Shown here: positions 1 to 15,066 of the stretch, one piece after another
How positions within the stretch are numbered: the stretch's first letter is position 1
How the letters are laid out: the number at the start of each line of letters is the position of its first letter
Assembly: GCF_025024155.1 (NCBI RefSeq)
Contig: NW_026251736.1
Span: forward strand, 62,001 to 126,000
Reading direction: 5' to 3'
DNA length: 64,000 bases
DNA from: Gamsiella multidivaricata
Lineage: Eukaryota; Mortierellomycota; Mortierellomycetes; Mortierellales; Mortierellaceae
Made by a program: the position numbers and the translations under genes
Notes under the pieces: model-generated
What the model was told of the DNA's origin: nothing
Seen by the model: only the letters and a program-made list of their open reading frames with translations
The model's database searches: none

Positions 1-453
1 ATCCAATCAGGCACCCATCAGACACTAAAGCTCCCTCTTTTGTTCTTATCACCTCACCACCATCATCCATGGATGATTCGCTGCAGTGCTTCCTCCATTC
101 TGCACCCTGTCTTTGTCCGTTGCTTCCCCATCACCCCTTTTTCTTTTCCCACCTCTGCTTGGTTTCTTTTTGAGTGCACTCACTCTAAAATTTATTTTCT
201 TTCAGGTTTGGCTAAATGTTTTTCTGAAGCGGTAGAAGATTTGGATGCGTAGCTGCGCACTAAAATAGACATGCTTCCGTTATACTGTGAGTAGGTGCCC
301 TAACCTCAAGCCAATTGCTTCTCCCCTTGTTTCTTCCCTCTTTCTCTCCTCACTCCCTCTCCCTCTCCGTGTCCCTCTCACTCTTTCCCCCATCGCCAGT
401 TGCCCATCATTCTCTCGCGAATCACTAAGCGTCTGAGCGATACCATCTCCGAA

Positions 454-2308
<1,855 letters not shown>

Positions 2309-3344
2309 ATCAGCCTGTAGGACTGGGGAGCGAAGAAGGAATGCACAGCTTGCGCGGGGGATGTTCCTGGCTGCAAAGGATCATTGATATCCTTCGCGCG
2401 CACGACCATAACCCAAAACATAATGAATAAAAAAGACAATGGTACATCTATGATCCCCTACCGTATACAAAGATCAGAGATAGACACGAAAAAAAAGCAA
2501 CTATAGGATGCAGCAGATGTGACCCTATCTTGTCCCGAATGTCCTGTTTCTGTTCTGTTCTGTTCCTGCTCCTGTGTTGTGTTACAAGGGGGGAAGAGGG
2601 GGGGGGGGGGGGGGAAGGAGGAGGGGGAAGGTGCCCATTAATGAAGTGGGTCTGTTTGCGGTATCTCTTCACCGCACTTTACTTCCTCGCTTCATTCCCT
2701 ACATTCCTTCGTTTGCTTGGCACCGGTATCCATCATCCCATTCATCATCCATCATCCATCTATCCCTTCAGGTGCTCCACTCTCTCTCTTTCTCTTGCTC
2801 TGTCATCAGTATCATCTCCTTCTATCCATCATCATCATCCCCACCTGTTGGTAAGTAGGTAGCTATGTTGTGTGTACAAATGTGTACCCTTGGAGGGGGC
2901 TAGATGACCATCTTCCCTCCCCCTCTTTTTTTTTTCTCTTCTTTGCATCACAAGACTGTCTGTGTTATTGGCTGTTGTTGATGGTTGTATGTGTATAAAT
3001 ACCGTATGTCGTATGTCGCATACGTCTGTTATTCTGATGGTTGTCGTGCGCGTGGCACGTTCTTGTTTGTTGATGGAGAACAGATGAATCTCCATCCCAT
3101 TTACAATTTGTCTTTTGGCTCTATTTTTCTGCTTGTTGTACCCGTGTCTACTGTCCTTGTATGTACCCGCTTCCCTTCTCTCTCACACCTTGCGGTGCTC
3201 TTTACTTCTCTGTTCTCACCCACTCACCTGTGCCTTTTTTCTTCCCTTTTTTATTTCTTATCTCTCACTGTATCTCTTCCTCGCCCACTCTTCCTGTTCC
3301 ACAGACGTACTCTTCGCCCATCTTCACCATAAAAAACATTCACC
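2309..3344. other. Intergenic region with a long G-run
   Basis: This is the 3' flank of the MAP kinase and 5' flank of the Rab gene. No gene was seen. It contains a purine-rich stretch at about 2587-2632 with an uninterrupted run of more than 15 G, then pyrimidine-rich sequence (CT-rich, about 2760-3330) leading to the Rab start, which resembles a fungal promoter and leader. Confidence 0.6.
2587..2632 (+). repeat. Poly-G / purine tract
   Basis: G-run interrupted only by a few A residues, flanked by GGAAGAGG and GGAGGAGGGG blocks. It has enough G-runs to meet a simple G-quadruplex pattern on the + strand. It lies between two co-oriented genes. Homopolymers of this length are also error-prone in sequencing. 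Confidence 0.7.
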
Positions 3345-4779
3345 ATGTCGACCCCAAAGAGTGCCTCTTACGATTATCTCATCAAGCTGCTGTTGATTGG
3401 CGACTCTGGTAAGTACCAAGCACTTAATACTGGACTCACTCTACACTAGATCTTGACCTTGCACACCTGCCGAGAATATTGCTCCTGTGCGCGTCAGTAG
3501 GCGCGATAATAGAAAAAACAAAAAAGTGAGGGGCTGGTATGGCCTCAAACACACTCATCCATATTGTGTTCATCATCTTTTTCTCTGTCTGTTAGGTGTT
3601 GGCAAGTCCTGCCTGCTGTTGCGTTTCTCTGATGATTCGTTTACGCCCTCCTTCATCACCACCATTGGTATTGACTTCAAGATTCGTACCATCGAGCTGG
3701 ATGGCAAGCGCATCAAACTTCAGATCTGGGACACCGCTGGTACGTTGTACCTCATTATATCTGGATGTCGCATCAACTGCTCGACAAAAGACTCTGACTA
3801 TCTGCTTTCTGAATTGGTTTGACTCCATAATAGGCCAGGAGCGCTTCCGCACCATTACCACAGGTACAGACTGTGATTCTTCGATTCTTTTTGACACTGA
3901 ACAGGACTGAGGATTTTCTTTTCAAGAGCTGTGCTGCTTTCTCGGGCATTTCTGTCACTGCCTATTCGACTCTTGACCCTGACTATACTCTGCTGTATCT
4001 TTTGTTCTTGATAACAGCTTACTATCGCGGAGCTATGGGCATCCTTCTGGTCTACGATGTCACGGACGAGCGCTCCTTTAGCAGTATGTTTCTTGGATTG
4101 CGCAGTGTACTTTCTTCAGACAACGCGAACAAATGAGCAAAGAATGCCAGAGCTCATCATATCTCGCGCCTATTCTTCCCACGCCAGACATTCGTAACTG
4201 GTTCTCAAACATTGAACAGCACGCCAGCGAGGGGGTCAACAAGATCTTGATTGGAAACAAGTGCGATATGCCCGATAAGAAGGTACTGCTCCATGTGTCC
4301 CTCTGACGAAGCCAAGGTCGGATTGCCGCTGAATCCTGCTGGCGTTACAATACTCATTCCTGTACCGTGTACCGTGTACTGTGTACTCTAATAATCCCTG
4401 TAGGTGATTTCCAAGGATCAGGGTCAGGCCCTTGCGGATGAATTTGGAATCAAGTTTTTGGAGACAAGTGCTAAGTCCAACATCTGTGTCGAGGAGGCAT
4501 TTTTCTCCCTTGCCAGGTAAGGATTCATAGCTAAGCAAGGAATTGCTATGCACCGAGCATTCTTCCTTTACTGCCGTGTTGCGAAGCCATTATCTAATGA
4601 TGTTCTGTTTTTTTGTGCACGCGTACTTTGCACTCCTTGTTGCTGCTCATTACCTCACCGCCAACAGGGACATCAAGAAGCGCATGATCGACACCCAGAC
4701 TAACCAAACGCAGAATCCCAACACTCTGGTAGTGGAGGATAGAAGCGGCAACAAACTCGGAAATGGATGCTGCAACTAG
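3345..4779 (+). CDS. Rab8/Sec4-type small GTPase
   Basis: Small GTPase directing post-Golgi secretory vesicles to the plasma membrane (family role). Exons: 3345-3408, 3596-3739, 3834-3863, 4018-4083, 4188-4282, 4404-4516 and 4668-4779, totalling 624 nt and 207 aa. Motifs: P-loop GDSGVGKS (residues 19-26), effector segment with [14 protein letters not shown] with the catalytic glutamine at 71, NKCD, and ETSAKS. The protein ends GNGCCN, a CCX-type double-cysteine prenylation signal. The start ATG follows a CT-rich leader, and the N-terminus [14 protein letters not shown] is typical of Rab8/Sec4. Exon 3 is only 30 nt. The Rab8/Sec4 subfamily is favoured over Rab1/Ypt1 by the [18 protein letters not shown] segment; this subfamily call is by memory of family sequences. 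Confidence 0.93.
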
Positions 4780-7700
4780 AGTTGGGAACGTTCTGGTCTG
4801 TATCAGATGTCCCTAGGAATTTTGTGCAGGGATAGCTGAGAATATACAATATAAGGTCAGAATCTTGTAGAGAGACATCTGTCCAATTGGCAGTGAGAGG
4901 CAAATGTGCACAGTAGAGGGAATAAATCAAAAATGAATATTCATTCATAATGGACTTCCAATTGCTGGAGCTATCATGCCGTCTGCTCTTAGACTACGCC
5001 TCAAGCCATGTACGTTTGGTAAGAGTGGTGCTTTTTGAAGTGCGCTCAGAAGCCATGACGCGAGTACATGTCCAGCATACGTCCCTCGTGAGCGAAAAGG
5101 GAAGTACTAAAACATCCAAGCGCAGAGTGCCAGATCGGCACTATAATATCTTAACGTAGACAAGGTGAGCGTGGAATAGTCGAACGTTCTGCAATTTTCA
5201 TTGGCACCAGATATCTCCTATGTACGCTCTGAGAGCAGTTAAGCTAGTCATATCCTGCGAACTCTGATGACAGCGCTTTATGCGCTAGTAAAGGAAGAAG
5301 GATCTGTGGGATCGGTCGTTCAGCCAATAGGCACGAAGAGCTGGCCGAAGTGCCTTGCTTTGTGCTCCTCGGACATTTCTGCGTCGTCCAAGCACGTCTG
5401 TTAGCCTGTGTTCTTTTTTCTATTAGCGAAAACGGAAGTGAGTCCTGATGTACTTGTAGTCATTGATTTCGCAAAAAAAAAAAAAACCAAAAGCTTTGAG
5501 AATGGCTGCTATTCTACCATTTTTCTATTTTTCAGTTCAGAAGTACGTTAGCTTTGCCTTCTCCTGCAACTCCACCAAGCATGAAGCCAATTCCTCAAGC
5601 CAAGGCCAAGGAAGCCACAAGACTGTTTCACGGGTAGTGATAACACCAAGAGTTTTCAACAAGCGAAAGTTTGAAATAAGTGGGAGAGGACGAAGCTGCC
5701 TCATTCCCAAAAATTAATATTTTTATCAGTTTCGGCAGTAAGTGGTGGTCTGAGGTGCTTCTGCCAGCAGAGTCCATTCCAAACACAAGGAGAACACGCA
5801 AGTAACAGGGAGGACGTCCCAGAAAGGTCTCAGCCAAAACAGTGGAATATCTCGAAGTCAATATAAAGCGCGGTCTCCTCAGGAGAGCTTATGATGTTCA
5901 GAAAAAAGGTTGCCGATTGCTTCCACAACCTGTCTCTACTTCAACAATTCGGCGATGCTTCAAGGAATCTGGGTTGGGGGCGCCAAAAAGACTCAAGAAA
6001 TAGCAGCATTCAATAAATTCAATAAAGATATACATAAACGGTGCCTGCAGAGACGCGGACCATATGATAACATTGCACCCAGGCGCAGTACCGGACGAGC
6101 AGGAACAACATTTACACAAATGCTGCATAAGACAATACTTCTACTTTTTTGTGCGTTAGTTCGACACTCAATCTTTGGCCCTTAGACTGCTGCTTTTTCT
6201 TGGTAACGAAGGTTCCGATGATGTTTGGGCGGTGTCGGGGAGCATGATGATGATGGTATGCATACAGAGGTATGGTGTAGGTGTGTGCAGAAAGGCCGAA
6301 AGATTCATAAAGCTTTCAGAAACTAATAATACCTTCAACGTTATGATGAATGCGCCACAAGTGTTGCCTTCAGAAGTTGGGACAGGAGCAGAAGTATGCA
6401 GGATAAGAGAATCAACGTCCAGATCAGACTGGGCAAGGCTGCTGGGCAAAGTAAAAATTAAGGCCCACGAAACGCGCCAACAATGCTCGCGCTAGCACTG
6501 GTGCTCTTCCTCTCACTGACCCCATTGCCGTTGCCGGTAACAGAGTGTACAACCCGTTTTATTCGCTCCAAATCTTCATTGATAACCATCCGTGTATTAT
6601 GGACCTAGTATTCAACCGATTTTATTTTTTCTGATATTTTCCAGTACGATGCGTCTAGGAATACCTTGCTCTCATATGATCAACATCTTTATAGTGGAAA
6701 GTTCAGTAGCTCACCCTAATCATCACCTCCGTTGGCCCATGACCCTTCGAATTGAAATCCCTGATGCCTATACGGACATCTCTCTTTGTTGCGCTCTTCG
6801 TTAGCGCGACCGTACACACCAATAAGATGTACAGTAGGCGTCTAAAAGGATAGCATCAGACTGTTAGAATATGAATGATCGATTTGGCATCTATTACTCG
6901 GAATAAAAGCTCGTGAAGCGCCAAAAGAGATGGGGACAAGTCGAGTCGTGCTGCCTTCCATTTCAAGAGTATTATAACATTGCTTTATTCTGTACCCCAG
7001 CACAAGCCAACACGATGTATACATGGCACAAATGGTAAACGATGGATTGTAAATCGGTGCGAGCCCCAGTGAAAAGAGAAGATAACGACAATCCATGGAA
7101 ACCTTACCTCCAATAACCAGCTCTGACATCAGAACCTCCCGCATCTATCTGGACCTCCTACTTCCGCCGACCTCTTCATCAGTACGTCTTGAAGTTGTCG
7201 AGGAAGCCTAAATGTGTTTTCGTGAATATACTTCTGGCCCAGATCATCCCAGTCTTTGCAGCCCCACCAATCGCCTATTCTTTCCCGGACGCACGCGGCC
7301 AAATAAGATTTGCTAAAACTTCCATATTCTTTTTTATTATATGCGGCACGATGTCCACCAAGCGGTCCTTATTACGACGCGTCGTAGAGTCTACACCGGT
7401 CATGTTCTCTACGAGCATAAAACATCCAAGAACTTCTTTGCCCGACTGACTGCAAACAGCTCATGCTTGCGACAGCCGGCATAACTCAGGCAGGCTGCTT
7501 TCTGTTGCGAAACACCTAGAGACAGACAGATCTTGAATATATTCATGGAGACTACTACATGAAAAAATAAGACACCGCACTTATCACTTCTCCAGGCACA
7601 TACAGACTAGTGATTCCCACCAGTGAACGGTTAACCGTGATGAACAATTTTTTTGAGATCTTTTCACCGGTGAATTTCACATATGAATGGTAGTAGAGTG

Positions 7701-8229
7701 AGCTACTTTTTCCCATGGACAGGGACAACTTTTTTTTAAGTGTAGGATAGTAGGGAAACATGATAGCAGCAGTTCTTTCTTTAGCCTCCCTCTACATCAT
7801 GTCTTTGTACTCGGATGGCGAGAATGGGTTCATACCTTTGAGAGCGCGGCAAGCCCAGAATCATCCTTTGTATGGACGGCTTCTAGTCAGCCATCAACAG
7901 TGACTCCGGCGTCATCTGTGAGCCAGCCATCAAAGCCAGACCCAATTAACTTGCCGACAGCAGTTCCAATCATAGTCCACAGCATGTTTCTTACACTTGC
8001 AACGTGGACTGATCCAGCCTTCATGGCAATAGGCCTTTGGAATGGCCATCTGGAGGCTCGTTGCACTTTTCACAATAATGAACGATCTTGGCGCCTTTTC
8101 TGTCTTCAACCAGGATATACCTCTCATTTCTCGGTGTTGTCTTCCGCTACCCCCTTGACATCACAATTCAGAGGTCGCCACCGCGCAATATTCCTTGCAG
8201 TCGAGGGGAAGGACAAGGCATCCTCAACT
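4780..8229. other. Gene-poor region, no supported gene
   Basis: Only short unrelated open frames are present on both strands, with no recognisable domain, no consistent splice chain and no clear repeat boundary. A few T-rich and A-rich tracts occur (for example around 5475 and 7730). The right end grades into the hAT remnant. I see nothing that supports a gene or RNA here. Confidence 0.5.
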
Positions 8230-9889
8230 ACCATAGTCCAAACAAAAAAAAAGCCAATCTACCCCTGTCTGAAGCTAAGTGTGAAATGATCATCACGGAT
8301 ATGCTTCTATTCACTACACTGGACTCCAGTGTCCTTCGAGAGCTCTTGGGTCATGGTAACCCCTAGCGAGACTCCCTAGTGCAGCTACTATTCGATGAGA
8401 ATTAGCGATGCATCGCGTTCAAACCCTCCTTTTTGGATGCATTACAGCCGATAGCTGGAGCAGCCGCTCCAACAAGCCTTACTTGGATATAACTCTCCAC
8501 TGGATTGACAACGACTTCAATGCACTTGAGTGTACTCTGGAGATGATACCACAACCATATCCTCATACAATATCTGCCACAGCTCGACTTATTAGTAAGT
8601 CATTAGGATTTCTCTCAAACACTGTGCCTTGTTTGAATTCTTCATGAAACGTGGCACTATAGTTGATCATTTTATCTATCTCTAGGAGGGATCATTGGTC
8701 CTGCTAATTGGAACATCCAGGAAGCCATTACTTCAGCTACCACAAACAGTGCGCCAGTCATGCAGAAGACCACCGAGATCCTTGGCATGCCTCGTTTCCC
8801 TTGCGTCGTACATGGTTTACACAACTGTGAGAAGTTTGCATTGACAAGCTCTACAGAGCTTCAGGAATTGACGATAAAGTGCCACTCTTTTCCACATTAG
8901 TCCCAAGATGGCCCAGGCATTACAGCAAGAGCAAGAATTGATCAACCGCGATGTCCCTCCAGTGATTGTGATCATGGGCGTTGTGATACGATGGAACAGC
9001 ACACTGCTGATGCTCCAGCGGCTCCTGAAACTCAAGGTGACCATTGAATCTCTGCAGTTTACGGTAAATCCTCCGCAGCTGGACAAGCAGCTGAGGATAA
9101 ACTCACAAAGATGCGGCTGAAGACATGGGAATGGGATCAATTGGAGCAATTGGTCAGCATCCTTCAGCCATTTGAAGACATGACTCTAGTCTTCAGCTCC
9201 ACTTCGAGTGGTCTTGCTGCTTATGTTGCACCACGGGTGGTGGGATTACTGAATGAACTGGAAAAGGAGGATATCCCTCATTTTGATGCATTGAACCAGT
9301 TCTGGCTAGAGTTCATTGCAAAAATGGAGACACGTCCTCTGATTTCTGACGCGTATCTTCTGGCATCCGCACTCCATCCAACATTCAACACCCTGTGGTT
9401 TCTGGAGGACGAAGAGCGTTTCAAATCGATCAAAGGAAAGCTTCGTGAAGAGTTCAAGCAAGTCGCGCCGAACAGCCCCAAGTGCAACATGAACAGACAC
9501 CTGACCAAGAAGAAGGACAAGATGATTTATCTGGGCTATACAAGCTTCTCAAGCGGCGACAATAGCAGAAAGAGATAGATGGGTTTAGTGGCGGCGGGTC
9601 CCTTAGTGGGCTCGGTTGTTACTTTGATGTTGATCTGAAAGACACAATGGTTGACCCTCTTCATTAATGGAGAGATAACCTGCATGCTTTCCCATTGATG
9701 GCAAAGTTAGCTCGAAAATATCTTGCCATACCTGCAGCTTCTGTTGCATCTGAGCGGATGTTCAGCTTTTCCGGCAACGTCGTTACAGACAGCCGCAGCC
9801 GCCTTGCAGATGACACTTTCGGCGGTCTTGTATTTTGCAATTATGCCACCAAGTGCCTTCAAGTGGTCAATCAAACAAAAAGTGGATAG
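8230..9889 (+). pseudogene. Decayed hAT-family transposase
   Basis: Fragments of an hAT transposase lie in order on the + strand but in different frames and broken by stops. About 8283-8366 encodes the segment with MIITDMLLFTTLDSSV, and 8408-8589 has ITADSWSSRSNKPYLDITLHW. About 8700-8830 holds FPCVVHGLHN, the conserved Cys/His segment. At 8985-9045 is RWNSTLLMLQRLLKLK. 9111-9470 gives an intact middle stretch ending near RFKSIKGKLREEF, and 9695-9860 has the C-terminal dimerisation motif AIPAASVASERMFSFSGN. The order matches family organisation from catalytic core to hAT C-terminal dimerisation region. No N-terminal BED finger was found upstream on +, and I could not define terminal inverted repeats or a target duplication. 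It is an inactive remnant. Confidence 0.85.
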
Positions 9890-12800
9890 TCTTCTATATT
9901 TTCTACATCGATTTTCGATAGCCATTGTGCAGAGCGTGAGAATCACTACTTTCCAGATATACAACTACTGGCACCTTGATGGAGATATTGCAAGCTATCT
10001 ATATAATAAGTCCATTGATACGAGGGATCTCCTGCTCATCTCGAATAAGAATCATGGCAAGCTATAAACCGCCATGTAGTCATCATATGCCACACCTACT
10101 ATTCTAGCCATAGTGACCCTAACGGTCATCGTATCACTACGAAAGGTACGATCACAATGGTCGATGGTGTCTTGATTCATATCAGCGACATAATGGTCCT
10201 TGTGACTCAGGACAAGAGTAGCAAACACGCGCATCAACATATCTAAATCCATAACATAAGCGTCCGTAGACATACTCTAGAGGAATGAAGTTAAGAAACT
10301 TTTCTACAAAACCCACAGCGCGTAAAGCCGAGACGGGTCAATAAACATGAATATAGGGTATTTCTTGCCAAGTATTTGCATGATAACATATATTACCGAA
10401 TATCATCACATTTGCAATATTGACATTCCCCTGTTGACAGCGTAATCGGTAGCGGAGTGTGCAGATTTCTACTGCAAACTTGGTTGAATCACACCTCTGG
10501 CAATCAATATATTATTGATCTAGTCAGTGTTCAGCATAGCATTAGAGCCCGCTCAGAACCCAACGCCAATACCAAGTCATTGCGCTTAGAGAAGTGTGCC
10601 TAGCTGCAGTGGCTTGCAAAACTGTCTGGATGACTGCAACTTCCCCTACTCATATTAAACGTCGCTACTATGTCCGCTATTGACTTGCAAACAGTCCTGA
10701 AAAAGGATGGCCTTCTAGCGTTCCTGCTTGCCGAGTGATAGCGGCTACAATTACAAAATTAGAGGCATCCGGATAATTTTGGAATCCACTGTAACTCATC
10801 CTTACTCTCTTTAAGACATCTTGGGTCGTCCTCTGTCTTGTCATTAGTCTTGGTGTAGCGCGACTTTCCCGCTTTTTCGGCCTAACCCTACGTTTGATTC
10901 GCTTCTTCCAGAACCTTGGTTTACCATCAACTCTGAGAGGACTCCACGTGTTATATGCTCCTTTCTTTGATGTAGTAGCCGTTTCCCAGTCCTCCTCTCC
11001 GAAATAGAGCTCCAATTCCCCGATACTTGTTAAAATCATGGCAAGCCTCTATCCTACCATCGAAATTTGATAGAGTAGGAGTTTGAATGAAATATCGCTA
11101 TGCGGTTTGAAAAGTTATTATGAACCACCGGATACGTTGTCGGTCGCATTGGTTTTAATAAAGTCATCAAAAGCTGAGAACAAAGCTATTATGTCTAAGA
11201 CGAGGGGATGATAACAACACAGCATAAAAGATACGAAAAATTGCTTAGTATTGGATAGAAACATGAACAGTGCCTTTTTTTTTTGCGAGGGAAAAATTGA
11301 CCGGTGAAACAACAGTATACACAGTAGGCGAGGGTGTGAGAGCAAGTGTTGGAATATAATGCGCTGCAGGGAGCTTGGTGGCGCGAGTGCGAGGAGCAGA
11401 GGTGTCGATCTAGAAAGGATTGAGAAGTGCTTAGTTGGCCGTAGTGAAGGCGCGTGTGAGAAAACAAATGTACCATGGTGTCAGGCGCCTAACAGACCGC
11501 GCTTTGGCCAACAAGCACAGCCCCCGCTCTCACTGCACTGGTCAACCTTAATCTCTTTATGGTGAAAATTAAATTACTTTAGACTAAGAAAATATATGAG
11601 AGGTAGGCTTGATACGGTCCTTGTATGGCTCAGGTACATCTTCACTAATACCTTCCATCAACACGAACTGCCCTCTTTTCCACCATTGACCCATTGACTA
11701 TACCCATTGACCTTATATAACATCGGTATTCCAGGACCTGGACATCATGAGCTCCGAGGGACACCACAGCTGCGAGAACGGTGAAGGCAGTTCAAATTCT
11801 ATTCGCGCTACTGCTGCCCCCACTACCGCCGAACAAGTCAGGTCTGACCAAATGGATTTTGCTCCGCCAATATCTATCCTATTAACTTCTTGTCCACCTT
11901 ACACCTGCTCTTGCGTAAGAAGTGAGTAGAATAGAACATAATGCTATTGGACATCTTTTAGAAACGAATCTATAGTGCTCCCGCTATTCAAACCATGGTT
12001 GCTGGTGCCACAAGGAGACCAATATACAAAGCTCTTTCTAACAATACCGCGAATAATGCGAGTCCCAAGCAATCTCTCCAAATAACTCTCCCAGTGCCGC
12101 ATAGGATAGTATAACTAGAACAGCGGCTAGCAAGAGGTATTCGCGCGCGAAAGAAAAAATCTAGTCAGCGGCAGGAGCCAATTAAATATCTGACTACACG
12201 AGCGCGAATAGCGTATTCACAAATGGACATCCTCCCCAGAGCTATCCAGAAACAGCAGGAGTGAGCCAATCGTTTAAGTCTTCAGAAGAACGACGTTCAA
12301 TTGCAAGTTCAGAATCGGCATCATGCACAGTTGACTGCTAGAATGCGGAAGTCCTACACTCGATACCAGGATCTTTGGGTCGTAATTACGGCTTCATAAG
12401 CGGACCACGCTATAATCATTCTTTGCCCTGGTCGGCTTAAACATTTTGACAATCTCCATTCTTCTAGAGGCGGTGTACTAGCAAAGAATACGGGCAAGGC
12501 TTTGTCGTGAGGGCCAGCAAGTTCCTGCTATTCATGAACGAGAACCTGACATTGGAGTCGAGCTTACCGAATGACGATTCTAAATCACCAGATGCTATGC
12601 TCCCGCTGTGAGCAAAGTCCAGGAACAAAGGAGTCGTAGCTCGTCTCGACTTTGAATGCTATAAAAACGCTAAGCCCATCTATGTGGGACCGATGATATG
12701 AATCTCGAGGCCGCCTGTGATCTTTATAACCGCCAAAAGAGTCTCCCGGGAATGGCTCATGAATCACATCCAAGGTCTTCAGGTGCCGTAACGCTCATAG

Positions 12801-15066
12801 AGGGCTACAAACAAAAACTGGGACTCATGAAGGTAGCAATGGAAATCAGGGCACTTTGCACTGATCAGAGCGAGGAGCTACATAAAATGAGGGGGACGGT
12901 GAAGTAGGGCTGGAGTCACAACTACACGACACTGGGAGGTCAATGCAATCACGAGATCATGTCATCGCGAGCTGGCCCTTTTGAGGCGAAAGCATGAGAA
13001 AGGCGACGCTACCAGATATTCAACCCGCTGCCTTCGGTCACAGGGCCAACCAGGGCGGACAATATATCCTGGGTATCGGCCCAACAATCCTGCAAGGGAA
13101 AACAAGCCGTGATGGCAAGGGGCTCATGGCAGTTACCATTCGAAATAAGGACGTCGAGAGCGTGTCCAGTCGGAGGCCTTGCGTTCTATTTCTTCAAGCT
13201 CTGGTAAGTAATGCAAAGCAATGCCGCTGTTGGTATCACGGAACATAACATCAACCAATTATGTTAATGATACCTCGCTGTTCTTTTGTACAATCGTAGC
13301 GTTCTGATGGGAGAGAACCGAACCTCGATAACAACGAAGGCTAGCGCAAACGTCATTTATGTGTTGGCAGCGACTATACACGGCAGTTACCTCTTCGGCT
13401 CACTACAGGGGTGAAGCTCAGTTATTAGAGTTGCGGGAGTTCTCACCGACAATTCGACCCGCCATCATAGTGGCACTGAAGCACGCCATACCAATAATCC
13501 AAACCATGGTATCAAGGATATTGAACGACGTACCTATTCGAACATGAGTCGCCTTATGTCACACTACTTGGACATGGTGCCGGGCGTCGCTAAATTCAAG
13601 GTGGAAGGATTCGCATATTGAGCGAGCGCCCATGGCATCCGCTCAACACGAAGGTCCCGTCAGTTGGCCTCCAGCAGTTGGCTATTCCTTTTTATCAAGC
13701 ATTACTACGTTAATCAGGTTGACTAGATGAAACACGTGGAAAACATCATGACGGACAGCTCTCTGCTTTCCTGTGCTACACTTTGCTGCGCATATAATAT
13801 GAATCTCGCGAGGGACAGAGAACCCATTCACTCTTTGCCTTCTCCCATCCATTCACTACCTACGGTTTAGGGTTCCAGAACCTTTCTCCTGTAACACTCA
13901 CATTTCGACAGAAGAATATAACAGGCTGCCACAATGAAGCTGCTGCTTCTTTCGTGCGCAAGAAGACGGGTTGAAGAATATCAGTGAGAAAGAGATGAAG
14001 GGCCAAGCCCCCACATCCGTATGATATAAATGGACTTATTAAAATGTTTTAGGTTTTAACGCACACTTGAATGAACGTATACAGCTTATGTATGGCGCTG
14101 ACGCTGGTGAATATACGACAATCCGTATCCAAAGAGACCCGACGTGTAACATGGTGTATGTGTGTGTCTGTGGCGACGCACTACAGTTGAGGTCACCCGT
14201 AGTGAGGCACTACAACAACTATTGCAAGAGGACGCAACAACGTCCTACAGCACCTTCGTCTACATCGACTCTAGCACCTCTTTCCGCAGCAGACATAGCG
14301 CCTTCTTCCTCTCCGTCTCTCCGTCCTCGTCAGTAACTCCATCGCTGTATACATCAACGCGATACTCCCCTCAACATTTCGCCATGCCACCGGGGCTCAA
14401 TACAGGCGCCACAAGCCTGGGTGGGGTGATGTACGTCCATGGATAGCAGCAGTCCAACTGGAACAGTTCGCAGGATCCATGGAGATGAGGATGAACAGGA
14501 TAAACGAAACGCAGGGATCGTTGTGACTGGACCCTTGCAAATCATTCTTGCATCTTGACGCATTTGATCAAGAGCCAAGAAAGGACCATTGCTGCCGCGA
14601 TTCAGCAGGGCATTGCAGCGTTCCGGAAGAGTTTCCGTCCCCACTGCCCTCCAAGTCAAGAAGCAGTGGTTAGGAGACAGCAGCCTTTGACGAGAACTGC
14701 ATCGCGCAGTCCACTCACTCCCATCTATTGAGATGCTTGTTCCAGTCAGAGGCCCGCATAGTTGCTGAAGACGCGTCTCCTGCACCAACGCAAGGTTTGT
14801 ACGCCAGTGACCTCAAACACGTTTGTCCGAAATAAAAATGTAATACGACCACTAGCGAAGTCTACATAAAATTGAACTGGGAGTCATCTTCCTCCCGTTG
14901 CCTAGATACCGGCACAACTTCGCGTTGAATGCCAATGCCCGCTAACTGGCCCGCTTGCAATTTCAAGGTCTCCATTAACGAAATGTATGGTAACCGATAC
15001 AGTGCCAAGTGACCAGACCAGCAATTGTTTAGTACTCTAGCTAAAACACGCTCATTATTTGCATCC
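9890..15066. other. Gene-poor region, no supported gene
   Basis: No intact gene was recognised. The longest frames are 10677-11039 on minus (120 aa, basic, with a KKRIKRRVRPKKRE stretch) and 14354-14788 on minus (144 aa); neither has a recognisable domain or splice context. The stretch from about 11960 to 13550 reads in several frames with many stops like eroded coding sequence (for example 12994-13248 and 13359-13547 on +), but I could not assign a family. It is probably degraded mobile or repetitive DNA. Confidence 0.45.

Noticed and set aside
7930..8127. Minus-strand Cys-containing frame (a CEKCNEPP-like stretch in an alternative frame) as a zinc finger
   Set aside because: The remaining ligands and spacing do not fit BED, DHHC or other finger patterns, and the surrounding frame is broken.
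10677..11039. 120-codon basic frame on minus as a gene
   Set aside because: No domain recognised, no splice context, surroundings decayed; likely chance.
14354..14788. 144-codon frame on minus as a gene
   Set aside because: Composition lacks coding character, no family recognised, and an overlapping frame on the other strand is similarly open.
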